From Sphingomonas cannabina (GTDB lineage Bacteria; Pseudomonadota; Alphaproteobacteria; Sphingomonadales; Sphingomonadaceae): 64,000 nucleotides of DNA. The notes beneath the pieces are model-generated. The model did not search any database. It had not been told where the DNA came from and worked only from the letters and a program-made list of their open reading frames with translations. This document shows positions 47,963 to 57,190 of the stretch, piece by piece. Location of the stretch: positions 496,001 to 560,000 of the forward strand of contig NZ_CP090059.1 in assembly GCF_021391395.1 (NCBI RefSeq), read 5' to 3'. How positions within the stretch are numbered: position 1 is the first letter of the stretch; every line of letters starts with the position of its first letter. Made by a program: the position numbers and the translations under genes.

Positions 47963-48564
47963 TGCAGCGTCCCCGAATCCTCGTCGTGGCGGCCGAAGAA
48001 GGCCATCAGCTGTACGATCAGCCGCGCCCGTTCGCTGAGCGTCGCCGCCTCGAGCAGCGCCTGCTTGGAGGCGGGATCGAACGGCGCGATCTGGGCGATG
48101 CCGTTGATCAGACTCTCGTCGTCGAGCCGGCTGACCGCTTCCCAGTCGACCGCATAGCCCTGCGCGTCGGCGAAACGGCGCGATTCGCTCTCGATCGCGG
48201 CGCGCTCGACCGGCGCCAGCGCCTCCGCCTCGCCCGGCGCCTCGAGCTCCGCCTCGATCTGGCGGAACGGCGTCGCGACATCGAGCTCGCGCAGCAGGCG
48301 GAAGCGCGCCAATCCCTCCAGCACGATGTCGAAGCGCCCGTCGGGCAGTGCCTCGACATCGGTGATACGGCCGACGCAGCCGATGTCGAACAGCGGCGGC
48401 GGGTTGCCGGCCGCGCGCGGCTGGATCATCCCGATCCGCCGGTCGCGCGCCAGCGCATCGGTCACCATCGCCCGGTAGCGCGGCTCGAAGATGTGGAGCG
48501 GCAGCAGCATCCGCGGAAACAGGATCGCCCCCGCGAGGGGGAAGATCGTCAGCCGCGTGCTCAC
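47959..48564 (-). CDS. LON substrate-binding-domain protein
   Basis: A 201-residue protein made almost only of the LON N-terminal domain: [67 protein letters not shown]. No ATPase or protease part is present. It may bind unfolded proteins. The GTG at 48564 overlaps the thioredoxin-like gene stop (GTGA). The companion genes suggest a protein-quality role (inference). Confidence 0.9.
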   Translation of the reverse strand: MSTRLTIFPLAGAILFPRMLLPLHIFEPRYRAMVTDALARDRRIGMIQPRAAGNPPPLFDIGCVGRITDVEALPDGRFDIVLEGLARFRLLRELDVATPFRQIEAELEAPGEAEALAPVERAAIESESRRFADAQGYAVDWEAVSRLDDESLINGIAQIAPFDPASKQALLEAATLSERARLIVQLMAFFGRHDEDSGTLQ

Positions 48565-49472
48565 CCGAACAGGATCGCGGAAAGTTTGCGGCGCTGGGCG
48601 GCGACCCAGGGGTCCTCCAGCCCGACCGCCTCGAACAGCTGGAGCAGCTGCTTGCGCGCGGCGCCTTCGTTCCACTCCCGGTCGGCCGCGACCAGCGCGA
48701 GCAGCGTGTCGGCGGCGCCGTCGCGGTCGCCGGCCGCCATCTGCCCGCCGGCAAGGCGCATGCGCGCGTCGAAATCGTCGGGGTTGGCGGCGACCTCGGC
48801 GGCGAGGCCGGCGAGGTCGTCGACCGGCTCGGCGACCTTGGCGAGATCGATCGCCGAGCGGGCGCGCGCGATTTCGGCGCTCTTCGCCACCTCCTCCGGC
48901 AGGTCGGCGAGCGCCGCCTCCGCCTCGTCGAGCCGGCCCTGGCCGACCAGCGCCCGGGCGCGGCCGGCGATCACCGCGGGATGCTCCGGCGCCATCTCGG
49001 CAAGCTGCTCGAAGATCGACAGAGCGCGTGCCGAATCGCCGCCCGCCAGCACCTCCTCGCCCATCGCGATCAGCGGCTCGAGCTCGGCCTCCTGCTGCGA
49101 ATCGTCGCTCTGGATCGGCAGCTGGCGCAACAGCTGGTCGAGGATCGCCTTGAGCTGTGATTCGGTGCGCGCGTTGGTGAGGTCCGCGGCGAGCTGACCC
49201 TGGAACATCGCATAGACGGTCGGGATCGAGCGCACCTGGAACTGGGCGGCGATGAACTGATTCGCGTCGACGTCGATCTTGGCGAGCACCACGCCCTTGG
49301 ACGCGTAATCGGCCGCCACCTTCTCCAGCACCGGCCCCAGCGCCTTGCACGGTCCGCACCATTCCGCCCAAAAATCGATGATGACCAGCTTGGTCATCGA
49401 CGGCTCGACGACGTCGCGGCGGAACGCCTCGACGGCATCCTTCTCCTGCGGGGACAGACCTAGCGTAGCCAC
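48561..49472 (-). CDS. cnoX: CnoX/YbbN-type thioredoxin-TPR chaperone
   Basis: A 303-residue protein. A thioredoxin domain covers residues about 20-125, with an intact [13 protein letters not shown] active site; E. coli CnoX lacks this CxxC, so this form may be redox active. The rest is TPR-like helices ([39 protein letters not shown]). It should protect clients from oxidation and hand them to chaperonins. The GTG at 49472 follows AAAGGAG. It heads the cnoX / LON-domain / trm112 operon. Confidence 0.9.
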   Translation of the reverse strand: MATLGLSPQEKDAVEAFRRDVVEPSMTKLVIIDFWAEWCGPCKALGPVLEKVAADYASKGVVLAKIDVDANQFIAAQFQVRSIPTVYAMFQGQLAADLTNARTESQLKAILDQLLRQLPIQSDDSQQEAELEPLIAMGEEVLAGGDSARALSIFEQLAEMAPEHPAVIAGRARALVGQGRLDEAEAALADLPEEVAKSAEIARARSAIDLAKVAEPVDDLAGLAAEVAANPDDFDARMRLAGGQMAAGDRDGAADTLLALVAADREWNEGAARKQLLQLFEAVGLEDPWVAAQRRKLSAILFG

Positions 49473-49545
49473 GGATCGGCGCTCCTTTCGACCTCGAAGG
49501 CGCCTATGTGGGCCGGGAGGCGGATCGGGCAAGCCTTTTCGGGAC

Positions 49546-49572
49546 TTGCGCCCGTCCCGGAGCGCTGTTAGA
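49546..49572 (+). promoter_or_regulatory. Possible promoter of tRNA-Gly
   Basis: TTGCGC at 49546 and GTTAGA at 49567 are about 15 bases apart, or 16 if TTAGAG is the -10 box. The boxes are weak matches, but they sit at a suitable distance before the tRNA. Confidence 0.3.
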
Positions 49573-49620
49573 GGCCGCCGCCTTACCCGCCCACGGGCTC
49601 TTCCGTGGGACTGGCGCCGA

Positions 49621-49695
49621 GCGGGCGTAGCTCAGGGGTAGAGCACAACCTTGCCAAGGTTGGGGTCGAGGGTTCGAATCCCTTCGCCCGCTCCA
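49621..49695 (+). tRNA. tRNA-Gly, anticodon GCC, CCA encoded
   Basis: Acceptor strands GCGGGCG / CGCCCGC pair fully. The D arm is GCTCAGGGGTAGAGC. The anticodon arm is CAACCTTGCCAAGGTTG with anticodon GCC. The T arm is GAGGGTTCGAATCCCTT. The CCA end is encoded. It reads GGC and GGU codons. Confidence 0.97.
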
Positions 49696-49951
49696 GTTTT
49701 CGCGTTTTGTGCGCGATTCCACCTCCGGAACGCGCTCGCCCGAACCCTCGAGTCCTTTGTTGGCGCTCCGCCCTGCCGGGTTGCGCGCGTGGTTCGAATC
49801 CTCCAGCAGCTGCCGCAATCTGCCCAACTCGGCGCCATCATACCGTCGCCAAATCGCGTCACCGTTCAGGCGATGGCAAGCGCGCTTTTGCTTTACGTCC
49901 GCGCGAGTCGCGAGAGGCGACGGTGACGGCGCGCCGCAGGAGTTTGGAACG

Positions 49952-50407
49952 ATGACGAACATCAATCGCGCCCCTGGCGGGCTGCGGTCGGGTATGATCG
50001 CCGCCGTCGTATCGGCGGTGCTGCTGACCGCGGCACCCACCCCGGCCACCGCTCGCGTGGAGGAGGGCATCGGCACCCTCGCCGGCGAATGGCGCAACAA
50101 GAAGGACACCGTCCATATCCGCACCCATGCTTGCGGCGCGCTGGTGTGCGGCACGGTGAGTTGGGCGAGCGCCGAGGCCGAGGCAGACGCCCGCCGCGGT
50201 GGCACGCCGGAGCTCGTCGGCACGAAGATCTTCCGCGAATTTCGTCCTGAGGGCGATGGCAGCTATAAGGGCAAGGTGTTCGTGCCCGATATGAATCGCA
50301 CCTTCGCCGGCCGCCTGACCGTGACGAGCGACGACAAGCTGCTTGGCAAGGGCTGCGTGCTGGGCGGCCTCATCTGCAAGACGTCGACCTGGGTGCGCGT
50401 CCGGTGA
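49952..50407 (+). CDS. DUF2147-family secreted protein
   Basis: A 151-residue protein with a signal peptide (MIAAVVSAVLLTAAPTPATA). DUF2147 features are GEWRNKKDTVHIRTHACGALVCGTVSW, then LVGTKIFREFRPEGDGSYKGKVFVPDMNRTFAGRL and a closing GGLICKTSTWVRV. Four cysteines could form two disulfides. The family is a small lipocalin-like beta-barrel of unknown role in the periplasm. The ATG at 49952 follows AGGAG. The stop overlaps the DUF72 start (GTGA). The 256 bases after tRNA-Gly hold no other recognised gene. Confidence 0.87.
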   Translation: MTNINRAPGGLRSGMIAAVVSAVLLTAAPTPATARVEEGIGTLAGEWRNKKDTVHIRTHACGALVCGTVSWASAEAEADARRGGTPELVGTKIFREFRPEGDGSYKGKVFVPDMNRTFAGRLTVTSDDKLLGKGCVLGGLICKTSTWVRVR

Positions 50408-51198
50408 CGGGCGCCGGCGCCATCCGCGTCGGCATCGGCGGCTGGACGTTCGAGCCGTGGCGCGGGACCTTCTATCCCGACAAATGGCCGCAGAAGCGCG
50501 AGCTGGAATATGCCAGCCGCCACGTCACCGCGATCGAGATCAACGGCACCTATTATTCGACCTTCAAGCCGGCGAGCTTCGCCGAATGGGCGAAAGTCGC
50601 GCCAGACGACTTCATGTTCGCGGTCAAGGCCTCGCGCTTCTGCACCAACCGCAAGGTGCTGGCGGAGGCGGGCGAATCGATCGCGCGCTTCTGCGGGCAG
50701 GGCATCGTCGAGCTCGGACCCAAGCTGGGGCCGATCCTATGGCAGTTCATGGCCACCAAGAAATTCGATCCGGACGATTTCGGCGCCTTCCTGAAGCTGC
50801 TGCCGGAGAAGCAGGACGGCGTGCCGCTCCGCCATGCCGTGCAGGTACGACACGAGAGCTTCGCGGTGCCGGCGTTCGTCGAGCTGTGCCGCAAGGCGGG
50901 CGTGGCGATCGTCTATGCCAAGTCGGACGATTATCCGGCGATCGCCGACGTGAGCGGCGACTTCGTCTATGTCCGGCTCGAGACGGCGGTGGAAGAGGAG
51001 CCGGCCGGCTATGCGCCCGCCGAGCTCGACCGCTGGGCGGAGGCGGCGAAAACCTGGGCGGCGGGCGGGCAGCCTGACGGGTTGCCCTATGTCGCCGATG
51101 CGCCGGCCAAGACGCCGCGCGACGCCTTCATCTTCATGATCGCCGGCGCCAAGGTTCGCAATCCGGCGGCCGCGCAGGCGCTGATCGCGCGGCTTTGA
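50404..51198 (+). CDS. DUF72-family protein
   Basis: A 264-residue DUF72 protein: RVGIGGWTFEPWRGTFYPDKWPQKRELEYAS, then AIEINGTYYSTFKPASF, DFMFAVKASRF, LGPILWQF and the late TPRDAFIFMIAGAKVRNPAAA. The fold is a TIM barrel of unknown activity. The GTG at 50404 overlaps the DUF2147 stop. It ends directly against the convergent FAD monooxygenase gene, with no bases between the stops. Confidence 0.9.
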   Translation: MTGAGAIRVGIGGWTFEPWRGTFYPDKWPQKRELEYASRHVTAIEINGTYYSTFKPASFAEWAKVAPDDFMFAVKASRFCTNRKVLAEAGESIARFCGQGIVELGPKLGPILWQFMATKKFDPDDFGAFLKLLPEKQDGVPLRHAVQVRHESFAVPAFVELCRKAGVAIVYAKSDDYPAIADVSGDFVYVRLETAVEEEPAGYAPAELDRWAEAAKTWAAGGQPDGLPYVADAPAKTPRDAFIFMIAGAKVRNPAAAQALIARL

Positions 51199-52359
51199 TC
51201 AGAGCCCGAGCGTCTTCAGCGGATCGCCGACCAGCCCGCTGACCATCGCTGCCTGCAGCCGCGTCGCCGGCCATCGCTTCGACAGCGGCCCCACCAGCCA
51301 GTCGCGCAGGAAGGGGAGCAGCCGGCCGTCCGACTGGTAGACCGGCGTGAACAGCGCACTCATCGCCTGATAGAGCCGGACATGGCCGCGCCGCAGCCGG
51401 ATCGCCTGCGCCGGATCGCCCGCGCGCAGGGCGAGCGTCAGGGCATAGGCGTCGAGCAGCGCCATGTTGGCACCCTGGCCGAGCTGCGGGCTGGTCGAAT
51501 GCCAGGCGTCGCCGATGTGGATCAGCCCGGGAGCCCACGGCCGCGCCAGCGTGCGATGGGCGTAATGGGCGAAGGTGAGCTGCTCGGGCGCCGTAATGGC
51601 GTCGAGCAGCGGCTGCGTCGCTGGCCACAGCCTGGCGACCTCCGCCTTCCACAGCTCCAGCCCGTCGGCGCGCCAGGCGCTCAGCCGGTCGCCGCGCAGC
51701 GACCAGAAGAAGGCGCATTGCGGCGCCGCGCCGCCGGGCGGCTTGCCGATCGGCAGCACCCCGGCCATCACGCTGGCCGCGCGATAGCGCTGCTGCAGGG
51801 CATTCGGGTCGAAATCGCCGCGCCACGGCACGCTCGCCCACAAGGCGCCATAGGGGAGCGTGCGCGCCGGCTCCCCCGCCAGCACGCTGCGCGCGCCAAG
51901 CGCATCGACGATCAGATCGAACGGCCCTGCATCGGACCCGTCGGCGAAACGCAGCCGGCCCTCACCGGCGGACTGGACCGTGCGGCCGGCCTCGAGCGTG
52001 ATGCCCTCGGCGAGCACCAGCCGATAGAGGATGTGGAACAAAGTGGCGCGATGGATGCCGATGCCATAGGCGGCCCGCCCCAGTGCGGCATAACGGACGT
52101 CGAGCACGGTGCGGCCGCTGCCGCCGGCCTCTCCTGCCAGCCGGTCGATCCGCGCGCCATGGGCGATCACCGCGGCTTCGGCCCCCATCGCGCGCAGCAC
52201 GGCCTGGCCGGTGGGCTGGATCATCAGCCCCGATCCGAGCGGCCCCGGCTCCGCGAACCGCTCAAACAGGGTGACGCGATGGCCGTCGCGGCGGAGCAGC
52301 AGCGCCGCGGCGAGCCCGGCAACCCCACAGCCGGCGACCGCGACCTCCAGCCGCCGCAT
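51199..52359 (-). CDS. FAD-dependent monooxygenase (PHBH-fold)
   Basis: A 386-residue flavoprotein. Its FAD fold is VAVAGCGVAGLAAALLLRRDGHRVTLFER. The adenine-proximal FDLIVDALGARS and the ribityl-binding HIGDAWHSTSPQLGQGANMALLDA near 290 complete the family pattern. It should hydroxylate an aromatic or similar compound with NAD(P)H; the substrate is unknown. It is the last gene of the long operon running from hemC, two bases after the CaiB-type gene, which may point to a catabolic partner. Confidence 0.88.
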   Translation of the reverse strand: MRRLEVAVAGCGVAGLAAALLLRRDGHRVTLFERFAEPGPLGSGLMIQPTGQAVLRAMGAEAAVIAHGARIDRLAGEAGGSGRTVLDVRYAALGRAAYGIGIHRATLFHILYRLVLAEGITLEAGRTVQSAGEGRLRFADGSDAGPFDLIVDALGARSVLAGEPARTLPYGALWASVPWRGDFDPNALQQRYRAASVMAGVLPIGKPPGGAAPQCAFFWSLRGDRLSAWRADGLELWKAEVARLWPATQPLLDAITAPEQLTFAHYAHRTLARPWAPGLIHIGDAWHSTSPQLGQGANMALLDAYALTLALRAGDPAQAIRLRRGHVRLYQAMSALFTPVYQSDGRLLPFLRDWLVGPLSKRWPATRLQAAMVSGLVGDPLKTLGL

Positions 52360-52361
52360 TG

Positions 52362-53474
52362 TCAGCGGTCGGCGCGCGGCGGGCTGGGGCGATCGGCGAC
52401 CATGCGCTCGCCGTCGATCACGATCGGGCTGGCAACGCCGGGAAGCCCGCCCAGCACCACCTGCATCCCGCGCGCGACGACCTGCGGGTCGGCGAACACC
52501 TCGGCGACATTGTTGATCGGGCCGGCCGGAACTCCCTTCGCCTCCAGCGCGTCGGCGAGATCGCGCTTCCTCCAGTCGAGGATCGCGCGGGCGAGCGGCG
52601 GGATCAGCGCGTCGCGGTTGGCGACGCGGCCGGGATTGGTGGCGAAGCGATCGTCGCGGTGGAGGTCGAGTCCCAGCACCTCATTGAGCTTGGCGAACTG
52701 AGAATCATTGCCGACCGCGACGATCAGCTCGCCGTCGGCGCAGGCGAAGGCCTGGTAAGGGGCGAGATTGGCGTGGCCGTTGCCCATCCGGTGCGGCACC
52801 TTGCCCGACGCCATCCAGTTCAATGCCTGGTTGGCGAGCACCGCCACCTGCGTGTCGAGCAGCGCCATGTCGATGTGCGCGCCCTCGTCGGTGACGTCAC
52901 GACGCCTGAGCGCCGCCAGGATCGCCACCGTCGCATAGACGCCGGTGAAGATGTCGGCATAGGCGATGCCGGCCTTCTGCGGCGCGCCGTCGGGCTCGCC
53001 GGTCAGCGACATGATCCCGCCCATGCCCTGGATGATGAAGTCGTAGCCGGCACGATGGGCATAAGGGCCGGTCTGGCCGAAGCCGGTGATCGAGCAGGTG
53101 ACGAGCCGCGGATTGATCGCGGCGAGGCTGGCGTGGTCGAGGCCGTATTTGACGAGGCCGCCGACCTTGTAGTTCTCGATCACGACGTCGGCATCGGCGG
53201 CCAGCTCGCGCACGCGGGCCTGGCCCTCGGGCGAGGCGATGTCGACGGCGATGCTGGTCTTGCCGCGGTTGGTCGAATGATAATAGGCGGCGTCGAGGTT
53301 GCGGCCCTCGGCGTCGTGCAGGAAGGGCGGGCCCCAGTGGCGGGTGTCGTCCCCTGCGCCGGGGCGCTCGACCTTGATCACCTCGGCGCCGAGATCGGCG
53401 AGGAGCTGGCCGCACCACGGGCCGGCGAGGATGCGCGCGAGCTCGACGACCCTGATCCCGGCGAGCGGCTTCAC
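52362..53474 (-). CDS. CaiB/BaiF-family CoA transferase, possibly succinyl-CoA:glutarate type
   Basis: A 370-residue class III CoA transferase. Marks are PLAGIRVVELARILAGPWCGQLLADLGAEVIKVERPG, DIASPEGQ, DVVIENYKVGGLVKYGLD and the catalytic aspartate in GIAYADIFTGVYA near 172. The closeness to glutaryl-CoA dehydrogenase two genes upstream suggests it makes glutaryl-CoA from glutarate, as human SUGCT does; this is inference from context. The start at 53474 overlaps the GreA-like stop (ATGA). Confidence 0.9.
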   Translation of the reverse strand: MKPLAGIRVVELARILAGPWCGQLLADLGAEVIKVERPGAGDDTRHWGPPFLHDAEGRNLDAAYYHSTNRGKTSIAVDIASPEGQARVRELAADADVVIENYKVGGLVKYGLDHASLAAINPRLVTCSITGFGQTGPYAHRAGYDFIIQGMGGIMSLTGEPDGAPQKAGIAYADIFTGVYATVAILAALRRRDVTDEGAHIDMALLDTQVAVLANQALNWMASGKVPHRMGNGHANLAPYQAFACADGELIVAVGNDSQFAKLNEVLGLDLHRDDRFATNPGRVANRDALIPPLARAILDWRKRDLADALEAKGVPAGPINNVAEVFADPQVVARGMQVVLGGLPGVASPIVIDGERMVADRPSPPRADR

Positions 53475-53929
53475 GGCGCGACGCTCACCACTTCGACCGC
53501 CTCCGTGCGGCCGCCGAAGTCGACGCGGTCGCCGGCCTCCGCATGCATCACCGCGCGGGCAAGCGGGGCGGTGAAGGCAAGCAATCCCGCGGCGGGATCG
53601 GCCTCGTCATGGCCGACGATGCGGAAGCGCTGCTCGGCGCCGCCGCGGCGGATCACCACCTCGGAACCGATCCCGGCGATGCCCGGCTCGGGCGGCGGGG
53701 CGAGCTCGGCGGTGGCATGGCGCGTCGCCCAATAGCGCTGCTCGCGCTTCAGCCGCTTCAGCTCGTCCTCGTCGGTCGCCGCGGCAACGGCGGCCGCCAT
53801 CTCGGCATCCCTGGCCGCGAGCAGCTCGAGCCCGCGCGGAGTGACCAGATTGGGCCCGACCGGGATCGGCAGCTCGAACTCGGGTTCCTTATGCTCGTCG
53901 TCGCTCTCGCGACGGAAGGCGACACTCAT
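53471..53929 (-). CDS. GreA/GreB-like elongation-factor family protein
   Basis: A 152-residue protein. An N-terminal part (LVTPRGLELLAARDAEM, ELKRLKREQRYWATRHATAEL) resembles a shortened Gre coiled coil. The C-terminal part (IGSEVVIRRGGAEQRFRIVGHDEADPAAGLLAFTAPLARAVMHAEAGDRVDF) matches the GreA/GreB FKBP-like domain. The acidic coiled-coil tip that triggers RNA cleavage is not evident, so it may bind polymerase without full Gre activity. The start shares one base with the upstream stop (TAATG). It is odd company for catabolic genes. Confidence 0.85.
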   Translation of the reverse strand: MSVAFRRESDDEHKEPEFELPIPVGPNLVTPRGLELLAARDAEMAAAVAAATDEDELKRLKREQRYWATRHATAELAPPPEPGIAGIGSEVVIRRGGAEQRFRIVGHDEADPAAGLLAFTAPLARAVMHAEAGDRVDFGGRTEAVEVVSVAP

Positions 53930-54450
53930 TAGGCGGGCTTTCGAATCTCGTAGATGACATGCGGCTTCATCTCGCCGGCCATCGGCCGGTCGACGGTACC
54001 GGGGCGGAGCACGCCGCCGATCTTCTCCATCGCCTTGCGCGAGCGGATGTTGCCCTCGCCGACGGTGAATATCACCGTTCCGACGTAGCGGTGGATGTGA
54101 TCGAGCATCAGCCGCTTGATCTCGCGGTTCCAGGTGCCGCCCCAATACTCACGCGCGAGATATGTCCAGCCGATCTCGATCTCGTCGGCTTGCCGGTTCC
54201 AATTGTCGAAGCGGCTCGATCCGATCACCCGGCCGGTCGCCTTGTCGATGATCGTCAGCGCGCCGCCCGACGCGATGCCGCCGTCGAAATAGGCGCGGAA
54301 GACCGGCTCCTGCCAGCGATCGTGCGCGGGATGTACTTCCCAGAGCAGCGGGTCGGAGGCGACGGCGTAGAGCGCGTCCCAATCCTCCGGCACGCTCGGC
54401 CGCAGGCGGACGAGCTCGCCTTCGAGCACCGGCTGACGGTCCGGCGTCAA
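53929..54450 (-). CDS. GNAT-family acetyltransferase (RimJ/RimL type)
   Basis: A 173-residue GNAT protein: [30 protein letters not shown], then [50 protein letters not shown] and [15 protein letters not shown]. The Acetyltransf_3 layout suggests a ribosomal-protein or small-molecule acceptor. The proposed TTG start at 54450 overlaps the acyl-CoA dehydrogenase stop (TTGA); a GTG eight codons later is an alternative. Confidence 0.88.
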   Translation of the reverse strand: MTPDRQPVLEGELVRLRPSVPEDWDALYAVASDPLLWEVHPAHDRWQEPVFRAYFDGGIASGGALTIIDKATGRVIGSSRFDNWNRQADEIEIGWTYLAREYWGGTWNREIKRLMLDHIHRYVGTVIFTVGEGNIRSRKAMEKIGGVLRPGTVDRPMAGEMKPHVIYEIRKPA

Positions 54451-55631
54451 AACGCCGCGATCCCGGTGATCGCGCGGCCGAGGATCAGGCCGTGGACGTC
54501 GTGCGTGCCTTCGTAGGTGTTGACCGTCTCGAGGTTGATCGCGTGACGGATGACGTGGAACTCGGCCGAGATGCCGTTGCCGCCGTGCATGTCGCGCGCG
54601 ACCCGGGCGATGTCGAGCGCCTTGCCGCAGTTGTTGCGCTTGATCAGCGAGATCGCCTCGGGCGCCAGCGTGCCCTCGTCGAACATGCGGCCGGCACGCA
54701 GCGCCGCCTGGAGGCCGAGCGCGATCTCGGTCTCCATGTTGGCGAGCTTGAGCTGCACCAGCTGCGTCGCGGCGAGCGGGCGGCCGAACTGCTGGCGGTC
54801 GAGCGCATATTGCCGCGCCGCCTCCAAGCAGAACTCGGCAGCGCCCATCGTGCCCCAGGCGATGCCGTAGCGCGCGCGGTTGAGGCAGCCGAACGGGCCC
54901 TTCAATCCCTGCACCTCGGGCAGCAGCGCATCCTCGCCGACCTCGACGCCGTCCATCACGATCTCGCCGGTGATCGAGGCGCGCAGCGACAGCTTGCCCT
55001 CGATCTTGGGCGTCGAGAGGCCGGGGAGGCCGCGTTCGAGGACGAAACCCTTGATCCCGCCGCCATGCGCGTCGCTCTTGGCCCAGACCACCATCACGTC
55101 GGCGATCGGCGAGTTGGTGATCCACATCTTGGTGCCAGTCAGGCGGTAGCCGTCCGCGGTCTTCTCTGCGCGCGTCCTCATGCTGCCGGGATCGGAACCG
55201 GCGTCAGGCTCGGTCAGGCCGAAGCAGCCGACCAGCTCGCCGGTGGCGAGGCCGGGGAGGTATTTCCGCTTCTGCTCCTCAGTGCCATAGGCGTTGATCG
55301 GGTGCATGACGAGGCTCGACTGCACGCTCATCGCCGAGCGATAGCCCGAATCGACCGCCTCCACCTCGCGCGCGACCAGGCCATAGGCGACATAGCCGAG
55401 GCCCGCGCCGCCATATTCGGGCGAGATGGTGGGGCCGAGCAGGCCCAATGACCCCATCTCGCGCATGATCTCGCGGTCGAAGCTCTCGTCGAGGAATGCC
55501 CGGGTCACGCGCGGCAGCAGCTGCTCGCGGGCATAGGCGCGGGCGGCATCCCGCACCATCCGCTCCTCGTCGGTGAGCTGCGTGTCGAGCGCGAACGGAT
55601 CCTGCCAGTCGAACCGGCCCATCTCGGCCAT
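54447..55631 (-). CDS. gcdH: Glutaryl-CoA dehydrogenase
   Basis: A 394-residue acyl-CoA dehydrogenase of the glutaryl-CoA subgroup. [22 protein letters not shown] opens it. [19 protein letters not shown] and [16 protein letters not shown] bind FAD and substrate. The catalytic glutamate is in [21 protein letters not shown], typical of GcdH. It converts glutaryl-CoA to crotonyl-CoA in lysine and tryptophan breakdown. It starts 13 bases after the membrane-anchored protein gene and overlaps the acetyltransferase gene. Confidence 0.92.
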   Translation of the reverse strand: MAEMGRFDWQDPFALDTQLTDEERMVRDAARAYAREQLLPRVTRAFLDESFDREIMREMGSLGLLGPTISPEYGGAGLGYVAYGLVAREVEAVDSGYRSAMSVQSSLVMHPINAYGTEEQKRKYLPGLATGELVGCFGLTEPDAGSDPGSMRTRAEKTADGYRLTGTKMWITNSPIADVMVVWAKSDAHGGGIKGFVLERGLPGLSTPKIEGKLSLRASITGEIVMDGVEVGEDALLPEVQGLKGPFGCLNRARYGIAWGTMGAAEFCLEAARQYALDRQQFGRPLAATQLVQLKLANMETEIALGLQAALRAGRMFDEGTLAPEAISLIKRNNCGKALDIARVARDMHGGNGISAEFHVIRHAINLETVNTYEGTHDVHGLILGRAITGIAAF

Positions 55632-55644
55632 GGAACTCTCCTAA

Positions 55645-56526
55645 TCAGATCGCCGGCGTCGTCGCGCCGGTTTCGGGCTCCGCCGCTGCCGGCGGAGGCG
55701 GGGGCGGCGGTGCCGCCTTGGCCGGGCCGAGCGCGACCAGCTCCAATGCGTTCAACGCCTCGCGCGCGCCGACGTAGCGGCGCGCCGCATCGGTCCAGCT
55801 CTTCGCCGCGGGGGCGCCGGGCATCCGCGAGACCTCGGCCAGCGCACCCTCGACCTGGCCCGCGTCGAGCATTCGCCGCGCACGGGCGAGCCGGTCGGCC
55901 GCGCGTGGGCTCGGCGTGGTCTCGTGCCGCAGCACGACCAGACTGGTGAGCTCGCGCCACAGCGCCCGGCCGACGCCGTCGTCGAGGCTGCCGCGGGTGA
56001 GCCGCGGTGCGATCGCGTCGAGCGCCTCGCGCAGGTCCTCCAGCGTCACCGGCGAGCGTCCGGCGGCGATCACCGTCGCCACCGACGATCCCGCGTCGGC
56101 GCCGAAGCGGGTGAGGAGCAGCGGCTCATAGCCCTCGAGCTTCTGCCCGCGATCGAGCCGGCGGCGCACCGCGTACAGGATCAGCAGCCGCTCGGCGCGG
56201 CTGGCATTGCCGGCGGAGGTGCGCGACGCCGCGTCGGCGGCGGCCATGCGCGCCTCGATCGCGCGCAGCTGCATGTCGAGCGCCGCCTCGCGCGCGGCCA
56301 GCCCCTCGATCGTGATCGGCGCGACCGCGGCCGGGACGGAGGGCGCGGCGGCGGAAGGGTCGACGATGATCGGCTGCTGCGCGGGCCGGCGCCAGCGCTC
56401 GATCGCCGGACCGGCCCACATCACCGCGATCACGCCGAGCACGAAGGCGGCGATCAGCGCGATCGCGAGCGGCCAGCCGCTGCGGCGCCGCGGCGGAGCC
56501 GCGAGGGACGGGGTCTCGCCGGTCAT
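55645..56526 (-). CDS. Single-pass membrane protein, mitofilin/HemX-like, next to hemD
   Basis: A 293-residue protein. One transmembrane segment lies at about residues 17-38 (LAIALIAAFVLGVIAVMWAG). A Pro/Ala linker is followed by a helical, partly coiled-coil region (GLAAREAALDMQLRAIEARMAAADA, RAERLLILYAVRRRLDRGQKLEGYEPLL), then helices and a C-terminal poly-proline stretch. Alphaproteobacteria carry mitofilin-like (COG4223) proteins right after hemD, and this fits by layout. Its role may be in membrane organisation or haem synthesis; no activity is assigned. ATG 56526 is preferred over an upstream extension. Confidence 0.72.
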   Translation of the reverse strand: MTGETPSLAAPPRRRSGWPLAIALIAAFVLGVIAVMWAGPAIERWRRPAQQPIIVDPSAAAPSVPAAVAPITIEGLAAREAALDMQLRAIEARMAAADAASRTSAGNASRAERLLILYAVRRRLDRGQKLEGYEPLLLTRFGADAGSSVATVIAAGRSPVTLEDLREALDAIAPRLTRGSLDDGVGRALWRELTSLVVLRHETTPSPRAADRLARARRMLDAGQVEGALAEVSRMPGAPAAKSWTDAARRYVGAREALNALELVALGPAKAAPPPPPPPAAAEPETGATTPAI

Positions 56527-56557
56527 GCCGGGCTTATCGGCACCGGCGGCACGCGCG

Positions 56558-57190
56558 TCAATCGGCGAGCTTGCGCGCGGTGGTGATAAGCGCGTCGTCG
56601 GTCGGTGCTTCCGCAACAGCTACGGCCGCCCAGCCCACGCCGGCGGCGTCGGCGGCCGTCCGGCTGATCGCGGCGAGCACGATACGGCTGCGGTCGGGTG
56701 CGATCTCGGCCAGCCGAGCACCGGCGCGTGCCGAATGGACCAGCGCGACGCTGCCCTGCAACGGCGTCGGATCGACGGCAAGCGGATCGCTGGCATAGAC
56801 GGTGACCGTGTCGACGCCGGCCGCCATTCGGTCATGCCCGGCGAGATGCAGCAGCCGTATGCCCCTTGCCCGTTCGATGATCGCCTCGACTCCGCTTGCG
56901 CCGACGTCGCGCACCGCGAAGCCGGCGTCCCGCGCCGCGGCGGCGGTCGCATTCCCGACCGCGACGACCGGCAGCGAACGCAGGCGCTCGAGCTCGGCCC
57001 CGCCATGCCGGATCGCATTGGCACTGGTGATGAGCAGCGCGTCGTAATCCGCCGGATCGGGCGCCTGCCATGCGACCGGCGCGATCGCGAACAACGGCAG
57101 CCGGATGGCGCGCAGCCCCTCCGCCTCGATCCGCGCAGCGGTGGCGGCATTCCCCGGTTCCGGCCGCAGCACCGCGAGCGGGCGCGTCAT
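56558..57190 (-). CDS. hemD: Uroporphyrinogen-III synthase
   Basis: A 210-residue Hem[31 protein letters not shown] at the N-terminus, [32 protein letters not shown] and a late [13 protein letters not shown] with [14 protein letters not shown]. It closes the linear hydroxymethylbilane with inversion of ring D. Conservation in this family is low, so position matters: the ATG at 57190 overlaps the hemC stop (ATGA). Confidence 0.93.
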   Translation of the reverse strand: MTRPLAVLRPEPGNAATAARIEAEGLRAIRLPLFAIAPVAWQAPDPADYDALLITSANAIRHGGAELERLRSLPVVAVGNATAAAARDAGFAVRDVGASGVEAIIERARGIRLLHLAGHDRMAAGVDTVTVYASDPLAVDPTPLQGSVALVHSARAGARLAEIAPDRSRIVLAAISRTAADAAGVGWAAVAVAEAPTDDALITTARKLAD

